A stretch of 64,000 nt of DNA from Gammaproteobacteria bacterium RIFCSPHIGHO2_12_FULL_39_24 (GCA_001802455.1 MGXZ01000005.1:1-64000); one strand, 5' to 3'; counted from the stretch's first letter, positions 17,491 to 28,483 are shown. Made by a program: numbers and translations. The notes: generated by a model not told the origin, from the sequence alone.

Positions 17491-20197
17491 GACACTGCTT
17501 GAATTTTTTTCCTGAACCACAATGACAAGGATCATTGCGTCCCACTTTCGGTTCATTTCGCACAAAGGGTTCGCGTGTATCACCAGTTGGTTCAGTATCA
17601 TCTAATGCCATCGGTGATAATTCTTGATGTGAAAAATGCATCTTGGGTGCCGTTAAATCCATTTGTGTTTGCTGAATCATATCGGGTGATGTCACTTGAA
17701 TTCTTGATATCGTTGAAATAAATCCGTATTTAATCGTTTCCAATAATTCCGAAAACATAGTAAACGATTCACGTTTAAATTCTTGCGTTGGATTTTTCTG
17801 TGCGTAGCCCCGCAACTGAATACCTTGACGCATCAAATCCATTGCAGACAAATGTTCTTTCCATTGTGTATCGAGCGTTTGCAACATGATTCCTTTTTCT
17901 GCTTCACGTAACGCTGCAGGTCCAATGACATTTTCTTTTTCAGTATAAGCATCCGCAAATGCCTGCAGTATTTTTGCTTTCACTGTTTCTTCATGCAATT
18001 GATTATCGGTTTCCAACCATGCGCGAATAGTTAAATTTAAATTAAAATCTTGCTGAATTTGTTTTTCAAGTCCCGCAATGTCCCACTGCTCTTCCATACT
18101 TTCTGCTGGAATAAATTGGTGAAACAGTCGATCGATCACTTCTTCGCGAATCTCAGTCACGGATTGTGAAATTTCTGTTGCGCTTAATAATTCAAAACGT
18201 TGTTGATAAATCACTTTACGTTGATCATTCGCAACATCATCGTACTCCAATAAATGTTTACGAATATCAAAGTTGTGACCTTCTACACGACGTTGCGCTT
18301 TTTCAATGGCGCGCGAAATCATCGGATGCTGAATCACTTCATTTTTTTGCACACCCAAACGACGCATCATCAATAACAGCCGATCGCCGCCAAAAATACG
18401 CAGCAAATTATCTTCCATGGATAAATAAAATTGCGATAAACCTGGGTCACCTTGACGACCCGATCTGCCACGTAATTGATTATCGATACGACGTGATTCA
18501 TGTCGTTCACTGCCCAACACATACAATCCACCCGCCGCCACCACTTGATCATGACGTTTTTGACAATCTTGTTTTAATTGCGCAATTTTTTCGTCTGTTG
18601 GATTTTCTAATTCAGCAATTTCAAGCTTAACATTGCCACCCAACACAATATCTGTTCCACGACCTGCCATGTTCGTTGCAATCGTGACAGCGCCAGGACG
18701 TCCCGCTTCTGCAATAATTTTTGCTTCGCGTTCGTGTTGTTTTGCATTTAACACTTCATGCACGATTTTAGCTTTTTTTAAGCGATTAGATAATAACTCA
18801 GATGTTTCAATGGATGCGGTGCCCACCAAAATGGGCTGACCTTTTTCTCGCACACGATTTATTTCTTCCATAATCGCATCAAATTTTTCTTCTTGCGTTA
18901 AATACACTTTATCGGGTTGATCATCACGAATCATGGGTTTATTGGTTGGAATCACCACCACTTCCAATCCGTAAATTTTTTGAAATTCGAATGCTTCCGT
19001 ATCAGCGGTTCCGGTCATGCCCGCTAATTTTTCATACATGCGAAAATAATTTTGGAAAGTAATGGTGGCGAGCGTTTGATTTTCCAGTTGAACTTGCACC
19101 CCTTCTTTTGCTTCAACTGCTTGATGCAAACCATCTGACCAACGACGGCCTTCCATCAATCGACCTGTATGCTCATCCACAATAATCACTTCACCGTTTT
19201 TAACAACGTATTCTACGTCGCGATGATACAATGTATTGGCGCGCAGTGATGCTTTGAAATAATGCATTAATTGAATATTCGCGTAATCATACAAACTTTC
19301 GCCTGCTTTCAATAATCCATTTTTTACCATTAATTCTTCAACACGTTGGTGACCACGTTCGGTTAAATGTGCTTGACGATTTTTTTCATCGAGCGTGTAA
19401 TCCCCTCGACGTTCCTCTGGAACCTCTTCTTCTTTTTCATCCTCCGACATTTTTTGTAATGTTAACGATGGAATTAATTTATTCATTTTGACGTAAAATT
19501 CAGAGGATTCTTCTGCTTGACCGGAAATAATTAAGGGCGTACGCGCTTCGTCAATTAAAATGGAATCCACTTCATCGATGATGGCGTAATGCAATGAACG
19601 TTGCACACGCTCTTTCAGATCATAAACCATGTTATCGCGCAAATAATCAAAACCAAATTCATTATTGGTTCCATACGCAATATCTTTTGCGTATGCGCTC
19701 TGTTTTTCAGAATGTGACAAGCCACTGGTATTGACGCCAACCGTTAATCCCAAAAAAGTGTACAGGGGTTCCATCCACTCCGCGTCACGTTTTGCGAGAT
19801 AATCATTTACCGTAATCACATGCACACCACGACTCGTTAACGCATTTAAATACGCGGGCAATGTTGCCATTAATGTTTTACCTTCACCCGTGCGCATTTC
19901 GGAAATTTTGCCATCATGCAACACCATGCCACCAATCAGCTGTACGTCGAAGTGACGCATGCTCATCACACGACGCGATGCTTCGCGCACCACTGCAAAT
20001 GCTTCGGGTAAGAGGTCATTCAGCGTTTTATTTTGTGTTAATTGATCTCGAAAATACGGTGTTTTTGCTTGTAATTCGGTATCAGAGAGTTTTTGCAATG
20101 CGGATTCGAATGCGTTAATTTTATCGACAATTTTACAATAGCCCTTTAACAAACGATCATTTCGCGTACCAAAAACCTTTTTCAATAATTCCAACAT
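17477..20197 (-). CDS. secA: Preprotein translocase ATPase SecA
   Basis: Motor ATPase of the Sec pathway; it binds preproteins and pushes them through SecYEG. Recognised from the start [15 protein letters not shown], Walker [13 protein letters not shown]-type Walker [12 protein letters not shown], the preprotein-binding and HSD regions ([29 protein letters not shown]) and the C-terminal zinc motif [14 protein letters not shown]. The length of 906 residues is close to E. coli SecA (901). The ATG at 20197 is preceded by AAAGG. No secM arrest-peptide gene is seen upstream. dciA diverges from it across a 69-bp gap, and lpxC is upstream on the same strand. Confidence 0.98.
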   Translation of the reverse strand: MLELLKKVFGTRNDRLLKGYCKIVDKINAFESALQKLSDTELQAKTPYFRDQLTQNKTLNDLLPEAFAVVREASRRVMSMRHFDVQLIGGMVLHDGKISEMRTGEGKTLMATLPAYLNALTSRGVHVITVNDYLAKRDAEWMEPLYTFLGLTVGVNTSGLSHSEKQSAYAKDIAYGTNNEFGFDYLRDNMVYDLKERVQRSLHYAIIDEVDSILIDEARTPLIISGQAEESSEFYVKMNKLIPSLTLQKMSEDEKEEEVPEERRGDYTLDEKNRQAHLTERGHQRVEELMVKNGLLKAGESLYDYANIQLMHYFKASLRANTLYHRDVEYVVKNGEVIIVDEHTGRLMEGRRWSDGLHQAVEAKEGVQVQLENQTLATITFQNYFRMYEKLAGMTGTADTEAFEFQKIYGLEVVVIPTNKPMIRDDQPDKVYLTQEEKFDAIMEEINRVREKGQPILVGTASIETSELLSNRLKKAKIVHEVLNAKQHEREAKIIAEAGRPGAVTIATNMAGRGTDIVLGGNVKLEIAELENPTDEKIAQLKQDCQKRHDQVVAAGGLYVLGSERHESRRIDNQLRGRSGRQGDPGLSQFYLSMEDNLLRIFGGDRLLLMMRRLGVQKNEVIQHPMISRAIEKAQRRVEGHNFDIRKHLLEYDDVANDQRKVIYQQRFELLSATEISQSVTEIREEVIDRLFHQFIPAESMEEQWDIAGLEKQIQQDFNLNLTIRAWLETDNQLHEETVKAKILQAFADAYTEKENVIGPAALREAEKGIMLQTLDTQWKEHLSAMDLMRQGIQLRGYAQKNPTQEFKRESFTMFSELLETIKYGFISTISRIQVTSPDMIQQTQMDLTAPKMHFSHQELSPMALDDTEPTGDTREPFVRNEPKVGRNDPCHCGSGKKFKQCHGRL

Positions 20198-20266
20198 GCT
20201 GATGCCTTTGATAATATTTTGAATGCAAATCTTACCTGAAAAATGGAATGAGTTACACATTCTGAT

Positions 20267-20611
20267 ATGATAACCATCATGAAGCACACACCTGAACAAC
20301 AAGATGATGTACGACCCGTGATGGATCATCTCACGCAGTCATCGCTGGGAAAAATTATTCAAAAAGCAAAATGGTTGTTAACGCTCGATCGGGTATTCAA
20401 AACTATCCTGCCAGAAACATTTTTACCTTATTGTCATGTGATGAATGTGGATCAATCGATTTTAATTGTGGGTGTAACCAACGCGGCAATTGCCACACGC
20501 ATTCGATTTATGTCCGGTGATTTTATTCGAGAATTACAAAAACAAAAAGAATTTGCGCACATTCAAACAATCCATTGTCGCGTGTGCGCAGAAGGTGTGA
20601 GAATTACGTGA
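20267..20611 (+). CDS. dciA: DciA-family helicase loader (DUF721)
   Basis: DciA recruits the DnaB replicative helicase in bacteria that lack DnaC. The 114-residue protein has the compact N-terminal domain of the family: a helix with [13 protein letters not shown], then [27 protein letters not shown], which matches the DUF721 pattern. It is the only plus-strand gene inside the division cluster and diverges from secA. Its 3' end overlaps that of lpxC by eight bases. The lpxC-dciA-secA arrangement is found in other gammaproteobacteria such as Pseudomonas. Start choice is uncertain: an ATG at 20279 is equally possible. Confidence 0.8.
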   Translation: MITIMKHTPEQQDDVRPVMDHLTQSSLGKIIQKAKWLLTLDRVFKTILPETFLPYCHVMNVDQSILIVGVTNAAIATRIRFMSGDFIRELQKQKEFAHIQTIHCRVCAEGVRIT

Positions 20612-21515
20612 GCGAATCAGAAGAGGCATAACAAATCGGCGCTTGGGACGCATCATCAAACGTCACCATTTCCCAGGCATCTGTTTGTGATAACAATTCG
20701 CGCAATAACTGACTGTTGATCGCATGTCCCGATTTAAAACCCACAAAAGCCCCAATCATACTGTGCCCCAGTAAATAAAGATCACCAATCGCATCTAATA
20801 TTTTATGTCGCACAAATTCATCAGGATCACGCAAGCCTTCTTCATTCACGATGGCCGCCGTATCCAACACAATCGCGTTATCTAAACTGGCACCCCGCGC
20901 TAAATTTTTTTGACGAATCATTTCATATTCCGCTAAAAAACCAAATGTGCGTGCGCGAGCAACCTCTTTCGTGTAAGACGCAGAAGAAAAATCAACCGTG
21001 ATGGCTTGTTTTGTATTGGCAATCACGGGGTGCGAAAAAGCAATTTCAAATGAAACGCGAAAACCATCAAATGGCTCTAATCGTGCGTATTTATCGCCGA
21101 CGCACACTTCAACTGTTTTTTTAATTCGAATAAATTTTTTTGCTGCATGTTGTTCTTCAATACCAGCAGATTCAATTAAAAAAACAAAAGGTGCGGCACT
21201 ACCATCCATAATCGGTAATTCAGATAGCGTTAAATCAACATAACAATTATCAATCCTCAATCCAGCAAAAGCAGACAACAAATGTTCGACGGTTGCGATG
21301 CGAACATTATTTTTTTCTAAGCAAGTGCATAAATCCGTGTTGCCAATAAATGCAGCAGTTGCCGGAATGAAGAGTGGTTCTGGAAAATCGATTCGACGAA
21401 AAACAATACCGGTATCAATTGGTGCAGGATGTAATGTTAAATACACTTTTTCGCCGAGATGAACACCTACACCCGTAGCATGAATCGTGTTTTTGAGTGT
21501 CCGCTGTTTGATCAT
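20604..21515 (-). CDS. lpxC: UDP-3-O-acyl-N-acetylglucosamine deacetylase LpxC
   Basis: Zinc enzyme of the committed step of lipid A synthesis. The N-terminus [21 protein letters not shown] is typical. The zinc ligands appear in [15 protein letters not shown] and in the C-terminal [15 protein letters not shown], and the catalytic Glu/Asp region is [10 protein letters not shown]. The length of 303 residues is close to E. coli LpxC (305). Its presence shows that the organism makes lipopolysaccharide. It follows ftsZ with a short gap, as in enterobacteria and pseudomonads. Confidence 0.97.
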   Translation of the reverse strand: MIKQRTLKNTIHATGVGVHLGEKVYLTLHPAPIDTGIVFRRIDFPEPLFIPATAAFIGNTDLCTCLEKNNVRIATVEHLLSAFAGLRIDNCYVDLTLSELPIMDGSAAPFVFLIESAGIEEQHAAKKFIRIKKTVEVCVGDKYARLEPFDGFRVSFEIAFSHPVIANTKQAITVDFSSASYTKEVARARTFGFLAEYEMIRQKNLARGASLDNAIVLDTAAIVNEEGLRDPDEFVRHKILDAIGDLYLLGHSMIGAFVGFKSGHAINSQLLRELLSQTDAWEMVTFDDASQAPICYASSDSLT

Positions 21516-21582
21516 GCACGCTCGCCATAAAAAATGAAGCATCTTGTCAGAATATTAAGGGGAATTCAAAGATATTGCGATT

Positions 21583-22782
21583 TTATTCTTCCTGCTGTTT
21601 GCGCAAAAATGCAGGAATATCCAAAAACTCAGCTTCACGATCACGATCCTCAATCACCGATGTTGTTGTGGGTGATTTCAGTGTGTCTTGTTGACGTAAA
21701 TAAGTGGGACGATCCAATTGATGATAATCGGTTGTGCCATCCACTCGAACACTGCGCGCAGGTCTCACTGCTGAAGCGGAGCTGCCAACACCAGGAATTA
21801 AGCCGGAGTCAGATATGCCGCGGTTACCAACACCTAATCCAGTCACCACCACGGTAACACGCAATTCATCTGTTAATTCAGGATCAATCACCGTGCCAAC
21901 AACAACCGTCGCTGACTCAGACGCAAATGCTTTGATCGCTTCACCCACAATTTCAAATTCACCAATCGACATATCCATGCCAGCAGTGATATTGACCAAC
22001 ACGCCTTTTGCGCCGCTAAAATCAATGTCTTCTAACAAGGGACTTGAAATAGCTGCTGCTGCTGCTTCACGCGCACGATTTTCACCCATGCCAACGCCCG
22101 TACCCATCATTGCCATACCCATCTCTGACATGACCGTACGCACATCAGCAAAATCTACATTGATTAATCCAGGACGTGTAATTAAATCAGCAATACCTTG
22201 CACTGCGCCATGTAATACACTGTTCGCTGCTTTAAATGCATTTAACAATGAAATATTTTTCCCAAGCACACTGAGCAATTTGTTATTAGGAATCGTAATT
22301 AATGAATCAACGTATTTTGATAATGCTCTGATGCCTTCGTCTGCAATTTCCATTCGTTTTCTACCTTCGAAAGCAAATGGTTTGGTGACGACTGCGACAG
22401 TTAAAATACCCAATTCTTTCGCGATTTCAGCAAAAATCGGTGCGGCACCCGTTCCCGTTCCACCACCCATTCCCGCAGTGAGAAAAACCATGTCGGTTCC
22501 CGATAATATTTCGCGAATATGATTGCGATTTTCTTCCGCCGCTTGACGACCCACATCGGGATTAGCGCCAGCACCTAATCCTTTCGTAATTTCTTCACCT
22601 AAATGCAATGTATTGCGCGCACTGGATTTACCCAACGCTTGTGCATCGGTATTCGCGCATATAAATTCCACACCTTCAATGTGTTCTGACATCATGTGTT
22701 CGATTGCATTGCCACCACCACCGCCAATACCAACGACTTTTATTTTTGCATTGTGTGATTGATTATCACCTAATTCGAACAT
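21583..22782 (-). CDS. ftsZ: Cell division GTPase FtsZ
   Basis: Tubulin homologue that forms the division ring. The glycine-rich GTP site GMGGGTGTGAAP and the N-terminal VVGIGGGGGNAIEHM are present, with the T7 loop (NVDFADVR) completing the catalytic site between subunits. After a short variable linker the C-terminal peptide DIPAFLRKQQ is conserved; this is the segment that binds FtsA, ZipA and ZapD. There are 399 residues. An AAGGAG site lies before the ATG, and just upstream of that is a copy of the GGATAAC heptamer repeat. It is in order after ftsA. Confidence 0.98.
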   Translation of the reverse strand: MFELGDNQSHNAKIKVVGIGGGGGNAIEHMMSEHIEGVEFICANTDAQALGKSSARNTLHLGEEITKGLGAGANPDVGRQAAEENRNHIREILSGTDMVFLTAGMGGGTGTGAAPIFAEIAKELGILTVAVVTKPFAFEGRKRMEIADEGIRALSKYVDSLITIPNNKLLSVLGKNISLLNAFKAANSVLHGAVQGIADLITRPGLINVDFADVRTVMSEMGMAMMGTGVGMGENRAREAAAAAISSPLLEDIDFSGAKGVLVNITAGMDMSIGEFEIVGEAIKAFASESATVVVGTVIDPELTDELRVTVVVTGLGVGNRGISDSGLIPGVGSSASAVRPARSVRVDGTTDYHQLDRPTYLRQQDTLKSPTTTSVIEDRDREAEFLDIPAFLRKQQEE

Positions 22783-22800
22783 GACAAACTCCTTAAAAAC

Positions 22801-22818
22801 AGTTATCCGTTATCAGTC
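22801..22818. repeat. Heptamer repeat upstream of ftsZ
   Basis: On the plus strand TTATCCG-TTATCAG is followed by a degenerate third unit; in the ftsZ sense direction this reads as tandem GATAAC/GGATAAC. It is the shortest of five similar arrays in the window, each close to the start of a minus-strand gene. Confidence 0.6.
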
Positions 22819-22844
22819 ATCAAAACCATTCGATAACTCGTCAT

Positions 22845-24077
22845 TCAAAAATTTCCTTGAAACCAATTTCGCATTCGTGACCACAAATTGGGAAAACCTT
22901 TTTTCAGCATAAAAAGCTGAGGATTTTCTTGTTGCTGCAAACCATACAATAACAAACCCACCGCCGTTGAATACGTGGGATCTTCACGAACATCCATCAA
23001 GCCACTCACATTTTGTGGCAATCCAATTCGCACTGGCATTTGAAAAACAGATTCTGCTAGCTCAATACATCCTATTGTTTTCGATGCGCCACCTGTTAAT
23101 ACAATACCCGCTGAAATTAATTCTTCAAAACCACTGCGACGCAATTCCGCCAACACCAAAGAAAATAATTCTTCATATCGCGCGTGAACGACTTGCGCTA
23201 AAGCACGACGTTGAATTTGTTGTTGAGGTCGTTTCGAAAGACTGGGCACCAAAATCATTTCAGATGGATCAATCGTCGCAGTTGAAACGGATGAAAATTG
23301 TTTTTTAATTTGTTCTGCATGCTGTGTCGGTGTTCGAAGGGCTACGGCAATATCATTGGTAACATGATCACCCGCAATCGGAATCACAGCGGTGTGACGA
23401 ATGGCTCCATCGGTAAAAATAGCGATATCGGTTGTGCCACCACCAATATCAATCATGCACACACCCAATTCTTTTTCATCATCGGTTAACACAGCAAAAC
23501 TCGAAGCCAATGGTTCCAAAATAATGTCATTCACTTGCAAACCACAACGACGTACACATTTTGTAATGTTTTGCGCTGCACTCACCGCACCGGCAACAAT
23601 ATGCACTTTTGCTTCTAATCGCACACCAGACATACCAACAGGTTCACGCACACCTTCTTGTGTATCAACAATAAATTGCTGTGGTAAAATATGTAAAATT
23701 TTTTGATCAGCAGGAATAGCAACGGCTTTTGCAGCATCAATCACGCGATCGATGTCCGCTTGATTTACTTCACGATCGCGAATAGCAACAATGCCGTGTG
23801 AATTTAAACTGGAGATATGACTGCCGGCAATACCAGTGTAGGCAGAATGAATATCGCAACCCGCCATTAATTCTGCTTCTTCGATCGCGCGTTGAATAGA
23901 TTGCACCGTCGCTTCAATATTCACAACCACACCACGTTTCAAACCACGCGATGGATGCACACCAAAACCCACGATGTTAATTTGATTGTCAGGCGTAATC
24001 TCACCGACCAATGCAGCAATTTTATTTGTCCCAATATCCAGCGCGACGATTAAATTTTTGTCCGGTTTTTTTGCCAT
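22845..24077 (-). CDS. ftsA: Cell division protein FtsA
   Basis: Actin-like ATPase that anchors FtsZ to the membrane and recruits late division proteins. The phosphate-1 motif ALDIGTNKIAALVGE is at the start. The 1C subdomain, the SHVTNDIAVALRTP region and the nucleotide motif VLTGGASK follow in order. The C-terminus ends in a short amphipathic helix (LWSRMRNWFQGNF) that would insert in the membrane. There are 410 residues. It stands between ftsQ and ftsZ as in nearly all gammaproteobacteria. Confidence 0.97.
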   Translation of the reverse strand: MAKKPDKNLIVALDIGTNKIAALVGEITPDNQINIVGFGVHPSRGLKRGVVVNIEATVQSIQRAIEEAELMAGCDIHSAYTGIAGSHISSLNSHGIVAIRDREVNQADIDRVIDAAKAVAIPADQKILHILPQQFIVDTQEGVREPVGMSGVRLEAKVHIVAGAVSAAQNITKCVRRCGLQVNDIILEPLASSFAVLTDDEKELGVCMIDIGGGTTDIAIFTDGAIRHTAVIPIAGDHVTNDIAVALRTPTQHAEQIKKQFSSVSTATIDPSEMILVPSLSKRPQQQIQRRALAQVVHARYEELFSLVLAELRRSGFEELISAGIVLTGGASKTIGCIELAESVFQMPVRIGLPQNVSGLMDVREDPTYSTAVGLLLYGLQQQENPQLFMLKKGFPNLWSRMRNWFQGNF

Positions 24078-24154
24078 ATCGATCTATTATCTCCCTGCAC
24101 AGCTCACGAATTACGCGCATTAACAATTAGTATATGCGAACAAATTGAATAGCG

Positions 24155-24892
24155 CTATTTTTTCGGACTATTTTGACTTTCTTGATATTGAACCGCAACA
24201 CCATTGGGATATCGCAAATCCACCAACACAATGGTTTTATTTGAAGCGGCCGTTATTTTTGGATAAATCGCAACAAATCGCTGAAAACGCGCCAGTGGAT
24301 CAACATGACCCAAAATAACTTTCATTTGATTGCTCAGCATTAAATCCCAATTTTGTTCCGTATTTTCTCGTAATGCAACGATCGATAACTTCAAGGGTTT
24401 TACCACTGTCGTCAGCGCATTAAAAAAATTTACCAATACGGATGCTTGATCAATTGAGCCTTCCAAATTCGGCAAATCGGATGAAATGGTTTTCACATCC
24501 GGATAAAAAGCAACGCCTGATGCATTCAACACCCCTTTTTTTCCAAAACGCGCAATGGCTTGTTGTTCAGTGATGCGAACTGAGATGGTACTTGGCCACA
24601 TACGTCGAAACGAAACAGTCGCAACCCACGGCATTGATAATAGCGCTTGTTTTGCAGAGGAAACATCCAACGAAAAAAATCCGCCGTGCATTCCATTCTG
24701 CACAATTCGCTGCACTTCTATCGGCGTTTCATGCGTCAATTGCCCTTCAATATGGATTTTTTTAATGGGGAATGAAGTCGATTTTTCCATCCAACGCCAA
24801 ACGAATAAACCACTCAGAAATAAAATGATCGCTAAAAACAAGGTGGAACAGCATAAAACAAATGGTCTACTCACACTCCCACTCCCGCTCAC
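24155..24892 (-). CDS. ftsQ: Cell division protein FtsQ
   Basis: Bitopic inner-membrane protein that links early and late divisome proteins (with FtsB and FtsL). It has one membrane segment (VLCCSTLFLAIILFLSGLFV), then a POTRA domain (FPIKKIHIEGQLTHETP onward) and the FtsQ beta domain ending around NGVAVQYQ. There are 245 residues. The start is a GTG that overlaps the murC stop (GTGA). The first residues, M-S-G-S-G-S-V-S, are encoded by a GTGAGN-type microsatellite, so the original start may have been altered. ddlB, usually located just before ftsQ, is absent. Confidence 0.93.
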   Translation of the reverse strand: MSGSGSVSRPFVLCCSTLFLAIILFLSGLFVWRWMEKSTSFPIKKIHIEGQLTHETPIEVQRIVQNGMHGGFFSLDVSSAKQALLSMPWVATVSFRRMWPSTISVRITEQQAIARFGKKGVLNASGVAFYPDVKTISSDLPNLEGSIDQASVLVNFFNALTTVVKPLKLSIVALRENTEQNWDLMLSNQMKVILGHVDPLARFQRFVAIYPKITAASNKTIVLVDLRYPNGVAVQYQESQNSPKK

Positions 24893-26277
24893 ACCATCAA
24901 CACTTCTGCCATTGTCACAATATTACCCGCACCTTGCAATATAACGATATCATTGGGTTTTAAAATCGCATGAAGTGTAACGGGTAAGTGTGATAATTCC
25001 CGCACAAAATAGGCATTTTTTACACCCGCTTTTTTGATCGCTTTAAATAATGCTTGACCATCAGCGCCAGGAATAGGATGTTCACTGGCTGCATACACTT
25101 CAGTTAAAACCAATTGATCAACTGTTTTTAAAATAGCGACAAATTCAGACAGTAAATCACGTGTGCGCGAATAACGATGTGGTTGAAAAACCAACACAAT
25201 ACGACGATCAGGAAATGCCGACTTTGCTGCAATCCATGTCGCTTTAATTTCCGCGGGGTGATGGCCGTAATCATCAAACAACAGTGCACAACCTCCCGCA
25301 ACAGCCATTTCTCCGTGCGGATGCATTCGCCTTCCCATTCCCGGAAAAGTACGCAATGCATTTTGTATCGCCATTTCAGGCAAATGATACTCGTGTGCGA
25401 TCACCATTGCAGCCAATGCATTTAATGCGTTGTGTTTTCCCGCTAAATTAAGCTGTATTTTGATAAATTGACCACGAGGTGTTTTCACGGTGAATTCACT
25501 GCGCAATCCCGCTGGTTGAAAATTTTCTAATTGATAATCTGCGCTCTCACTAGCACCGTAGGTGATGACACGACAAAGCATTGACGGAATTAATTCGCGC
25601 ACCACGGGATCATCCACGCAAACAACCGCAAACCCTTCTGTGGAAATATTATTGGTAAATTGTAAAAAGCTTTGTTTTAAGCGATTAAAATCATACTCAT
25701 AAGTTTCCATGTGATCTTCATCAATATTGGTAATCACGCCAACGGTTGGTGATAAATATAAAAATGACGCATCACTCTCATCGGATTCTGCAATAAAAAA
25801 TGCTGATTGTCCTAACTGCATTGGTGACTGTCGATCGCGTAACACGCCACCAATCATAAAAGTGGGATCTTGTTTTGCTTGTTCAAATATCCATGCGATT
25901 AACCCTGACGTCGTTGTTTTTCCATGCGTTCCTGCAACATTGATTCCGCAATAGGATTTCATCACTTCAGCTAGTAATTGTCCACGCGTAATTAATGGAA
26001 TATTTTTTTGAGTAGCAGCGACGCGTTCAGGATTATCTGACTTAATCGCGCTCGAATACACCACTAATTCTGCGTCTTCGATATTGTCAGCTTTATGATT
26101 ATCAAAAACAGTGATGCCCAGCGATTGCAAATGCTGTGTTTGCGCATTACGCGACACATCGGATCCGCTGATGTGAACGCCTTGTCGATATAACAGCTCC
26201 GCCAATCCACTCACACCAATACCGCCAATGCCAATACAAAATACTTTGTTGGCTATAAATTTCCGTACAGTTGTCAT
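24889..26277 (-). CDS. murC: UDP-N-acetylmuramate--L-alanine ligase MurC
   Basis: Adds L-alanine to UDP-MurNAc, the first cytoplasmic step of the peptide stem. The N-terminal GIGGIGVSGLAELL nucleotide loop, the ATP-binding AGTHGKTTTSG, the central SDESDASF and the C-terminal YGHHPAEIKAT are all present. There are 462 residues. Its start overlaps the murG stop in ATGA. The end of the gene lies in GTG-rich microsatellite sequence that continues into ftsQ. Confidence 0.97.
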   Translation of the reverse strand: MTTVRKFIANKVFCIGIGGIGVSGLAELLYRQGVHISGSDVSRNAQTQHLQSLGITVFDNHKADNIEDAELVVYSSAIKSDNPERVAATQKNIPLITRGQLLAEVMKSYCGINVAGTHGKTTTSGLIAWIFEQAKQDPTFMIGGVLRDRQSPMQLGQSAFFIAESDESDASFLYLSPTVGVITNIDEDHMETYEYDFNRLKQSFLQFTNNISTEGFAVVCVDDPVVRELIPSMLCRVITYGASESADYQLENFQPAGLRSEFTVKTPRGQFIKIQLNLAGKHNALNALAAMVIAHEYHLPEMAIQNALRTFPGMGRRMHPHGEMAVAGGCALLFDDYGHHPAEIKATWIAAKSAFPDRRIVLVFQPHRYSRTRDLLSEFVAILKTVDQLVLTEVYAASEHPIPGADGQALFKAIKKAGVKNAYFVRELSHLPVTLHAILKPNDIVILQGAGNIVTMAEVLMV

Positions 26278-27317
26278 TTAAGAAGCTCAATTATTCTTTG
26301 AACTGAATTTGGAATCGCACACGACTTCGCGTTTTCTGCCATCATACTTAATCGATTTACATTTGCAAATAATCCAGAAAGACAGTGATCTAATTTTTCC
26401 GGATTGATTTCTGATTCACGAAACACAACGCCCGCATGAGCATGTTGCAAAAATAACGCATTTTCATATTGATGATCATCTGTTGCGAATGGATAAGGAA
26501 TTAAAATACTGGGCAAACCCGCTGCCGCTACTTCAGAAACCGTCAACGCCCCTGCGCGACAAATAATTAAATCCGCCCACGCATACGCTTCTTCTACGTT
26601 ATTAATAAAGGGTTCTGTGCGATAAACAAATGCCGTTTCAACATTATTTTTTCCAGTTTGGTGCCAAATTAAAAAAGAATCGCGATCGGTTGATGCAGTA
26701 ATCCATTTTGTCACTAATTCATTAATCACCCTTGCACCTTGGCTGCCGCCCAAAATTAAAATGCGCCACGGTTTTTGTCGCAGTGAAAAATACTGTTTGT
26801 CATGTGTGATTTTTAAAATAGATTCGCGCACAGGATTGCCAACCGTAATCGCATTCACTTTATTTTGAAATGCATTTGGAAAAGCTTGTAAAACGGTCGT
26901 TGCAAAATGAGACAACACACGATTCGTTAATCCTGCTTTCGCATTTTGCTCATGAATCACTAATTTTTTTCGCAACAACCATGCAGCAATTCCACCAGGT
27001 CCACTCGCATACCCCCCCATACCCAAAACACAATCTGGATTTATTTTTTTAATTAATCGATAAGCAAGCAATACAGCATGTCCCAATCGAAACGGGGCGA
27101 TTAATTTGGTAAAAATATTTTTTCCACGAAATGATTTGAGTGATAAAAAATGAAGGGGAAATCGATCACCGACGATTTTTTTTTCCATGCCAGCTTCCGT
27201 TCCCATCCATTCTATCAAAACACCCTGTTTTTTCAGTGTTTCCGCAACTGTCAATGCTGGAAAAATATGGCCGCCGGTGCCACCAGCAACAATCAGTAAT
27301 TTATCCAATTTTTTCAT
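26274..27317 (-). CDS. murG: Undecaprenyl-PP-MurNAc-pentapeptide GlcNAc transferase MurG
   Basis: Peripheral membrane glycosyltransferase (GT28) that turns lipid I into lipid II. The N-terminal loop AGGTGGHIFPALTVA, the second G loop GMGGYASGPGG, the third LGGSQGARVIN and the donor-site CRAGALTVSEVAAAG are all present. There are 347 residues. It starts directly after the ftsW stop and overlaps murC by four bases. Confidence 0.97.
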   Translation of the reverse strand: MKKLDKLLIVAGGTGGHIFPALTVAETLKKQGVLIEWMGTEAGMEKKIVGDRFPLHFLSLKSFRGKNIFTKLIAPFRLGHAVLLAYRLIKKINPDCVLGMGGYASGPGGIAAWLLRKKLVIHEQNAKAGLTNRVLSHFATTVLQAFPNAFQNKVNAITVGNPVRESILKITHDKQYFSLRQKPWRILILGGSQGARVINELVTKWITASTDRDSFLIWHQTGKNNVETAFVYRTEPFINNVEEAYAWADLIICRAGALTVSEVAAAGLPSILIPYPFATDDHQYENALFLQHAHAGVVFRESEINPEKLDHCLSGLFANVNRLSMMAENAKSCAIPNSVQRIIELLK

Positions 27318-28478
27318 TTACGGTCTCATCCGCAAAGATTTTTTTGGTGGGGATATGTCAGCTGTTTGAATTTCATAAGCAATACGCAATATAACTCCCA
27401 TTGCTGCACAGCTCACCCATAAACTACTACCACCGTAACTAATCAACGGCAACGTTAAACCTTTCGTCGGCAACAATCCAATATTCACACCAATATTAAT
27501 AATGGCTTGAAATGCAATAATGAGCCCAATTCCCCAGGCCGCAAAACCGCCAAACCACAATCCCCGTTTTAATGCAGCTTGCCCAATATAAATAATGCGT
27601 ACAATTAAAATAACAAACAAACCAATTAATAATAATTCACCCGCCAAACCCAACTCTTCACCAATCACCGCAAAAATAAAATCGGTGTGTGCCTCTGGTA
27701 AATAAAATAATTTTTGCACGCTGTTTCCCAAACCCACACCAAACAAACCACCGCGACCAAATGCAATTAACGATTGTGTTAATTGATATCCCGTTCCGTA
27801 CGCATGCATCCACGGATTTAAAAAACTAGTTAGTCGTACCATGCGATAAGGAGTAGTCACCACCAGTGCAACCATGGTAAGCAACACCAATGATAAAATC
27901 ACCACAAAAGGGAGCAAACGTGAACCGGCAATAAATAACATCGTCAACACCGTCATCGCGATCACAGCCGTTGTTCCAAAATCCGGTTCACACAATAACA
28001 ATACGCCCATTAAACCAAAAAATAACAGTGGTTTAACAAAACCAGATAACTCAGTTTGCACTTCACGCAAATGCCGTTGTAAAAATCCCGCTAAATATAA
28101 TATCGACATCAATTTCACCGCTTCAGAAACTTGCAGTGAAATAAATCCCACATGAATCCAGCGACGCGAACCATTAACCACTTTTCCAATACCTGGCACC
28201 AACACTAATAACAACGCAAAAAAACATAAAAGTAATAACACAAAACTATTTTCTTCCCAAAACGATAACGGAATGCGCGTTACAAACCACGCAATTCCAA
28301 AACCGGAAATCAAAAAAATAAATTGACGAAATAAATAATGAAAAGGCTGATGGTAAATTTGATCAGAAATCACCATGGACGCCGATGAAACCATCAACAA
28401 CCCGAAAAAAATTAGAATCAAGGCGATGGATAAAATCCAACGATCGTAGAAAAATGACAAAGCAAAATTATTTTTCAT
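27318..28478 (-). CDS. ftsW: Septal SEDS peptidoglycan glycosyltransferase FtsW
   Basis: Polytopic SEDS-family enzyme that polymerises lipid II at the septum together with FtsI. Conserved stretches include VNGSRRWIHVG, the catalytic-Asp region EPDFGTTAV, the loop GVGLGNSVQKLFYLPEAHTDF and the C-terminal PLISYGGSSL. There are 386 residues and about ten membrane segments. An array of five heptamers lies just before the ATG, and a palindromic element lies between it and murD. Confidence 0.96.
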   Translation of the reverse strand: MKNNFALSFFYDRWILSIALILIFFGLLMVSSASMVISDQIYHQPFHYLFRQFIFLISGFGIAWFVTRIPLSFWEENSFVLLLLCFFALLLVLVPGIGKVVNGSRRWIHVGFISLQVSEAVKLMSILYLAGFLQRHLREVQTELSGFVKPLLFFGLMGVLLLCEPDFGTTAVIAMTVLTMLFIAGSRLLPFVVILSLVLLTMVALVVTTPYRMVRLTSFLNPWMHAYGTGYQLTQSLIAFGRGGLFGVGLGNSVQKLFYLPEAHTDFIFAVIGEELGLAGELLLIGLFVILIVRIIYIGQAALKRGLWFGGFAAWGIGLIIAFQAIINIGVNIGLLPTKGLTLPLISYGGSSLWVSCAAMGVILRIAYEIQTADISPPKKSLRMRP

Positions 28479-28483
28479 GAGTA

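Noticed and set aside
17491-17601. 37-residue N-terminal extension of mutT
   Set aside because: It lies wholly within the secA 3' end. MutT proteins begin close to the first beta strand, as they do with the ATG at 17490.
20198-20329. 44-residue N-terminal extension of secA
   Set aside because: It overlaps the divergent dciA start, and SecA proteins begin at the [10 protein letters not shown] motif encoded from 20197.
21734-22522. Long plus-strand open frame opposite ftsZ
   Set aside because: It is the antisense of a highly conserved gene with biased codon use; no ribosome site or known family.
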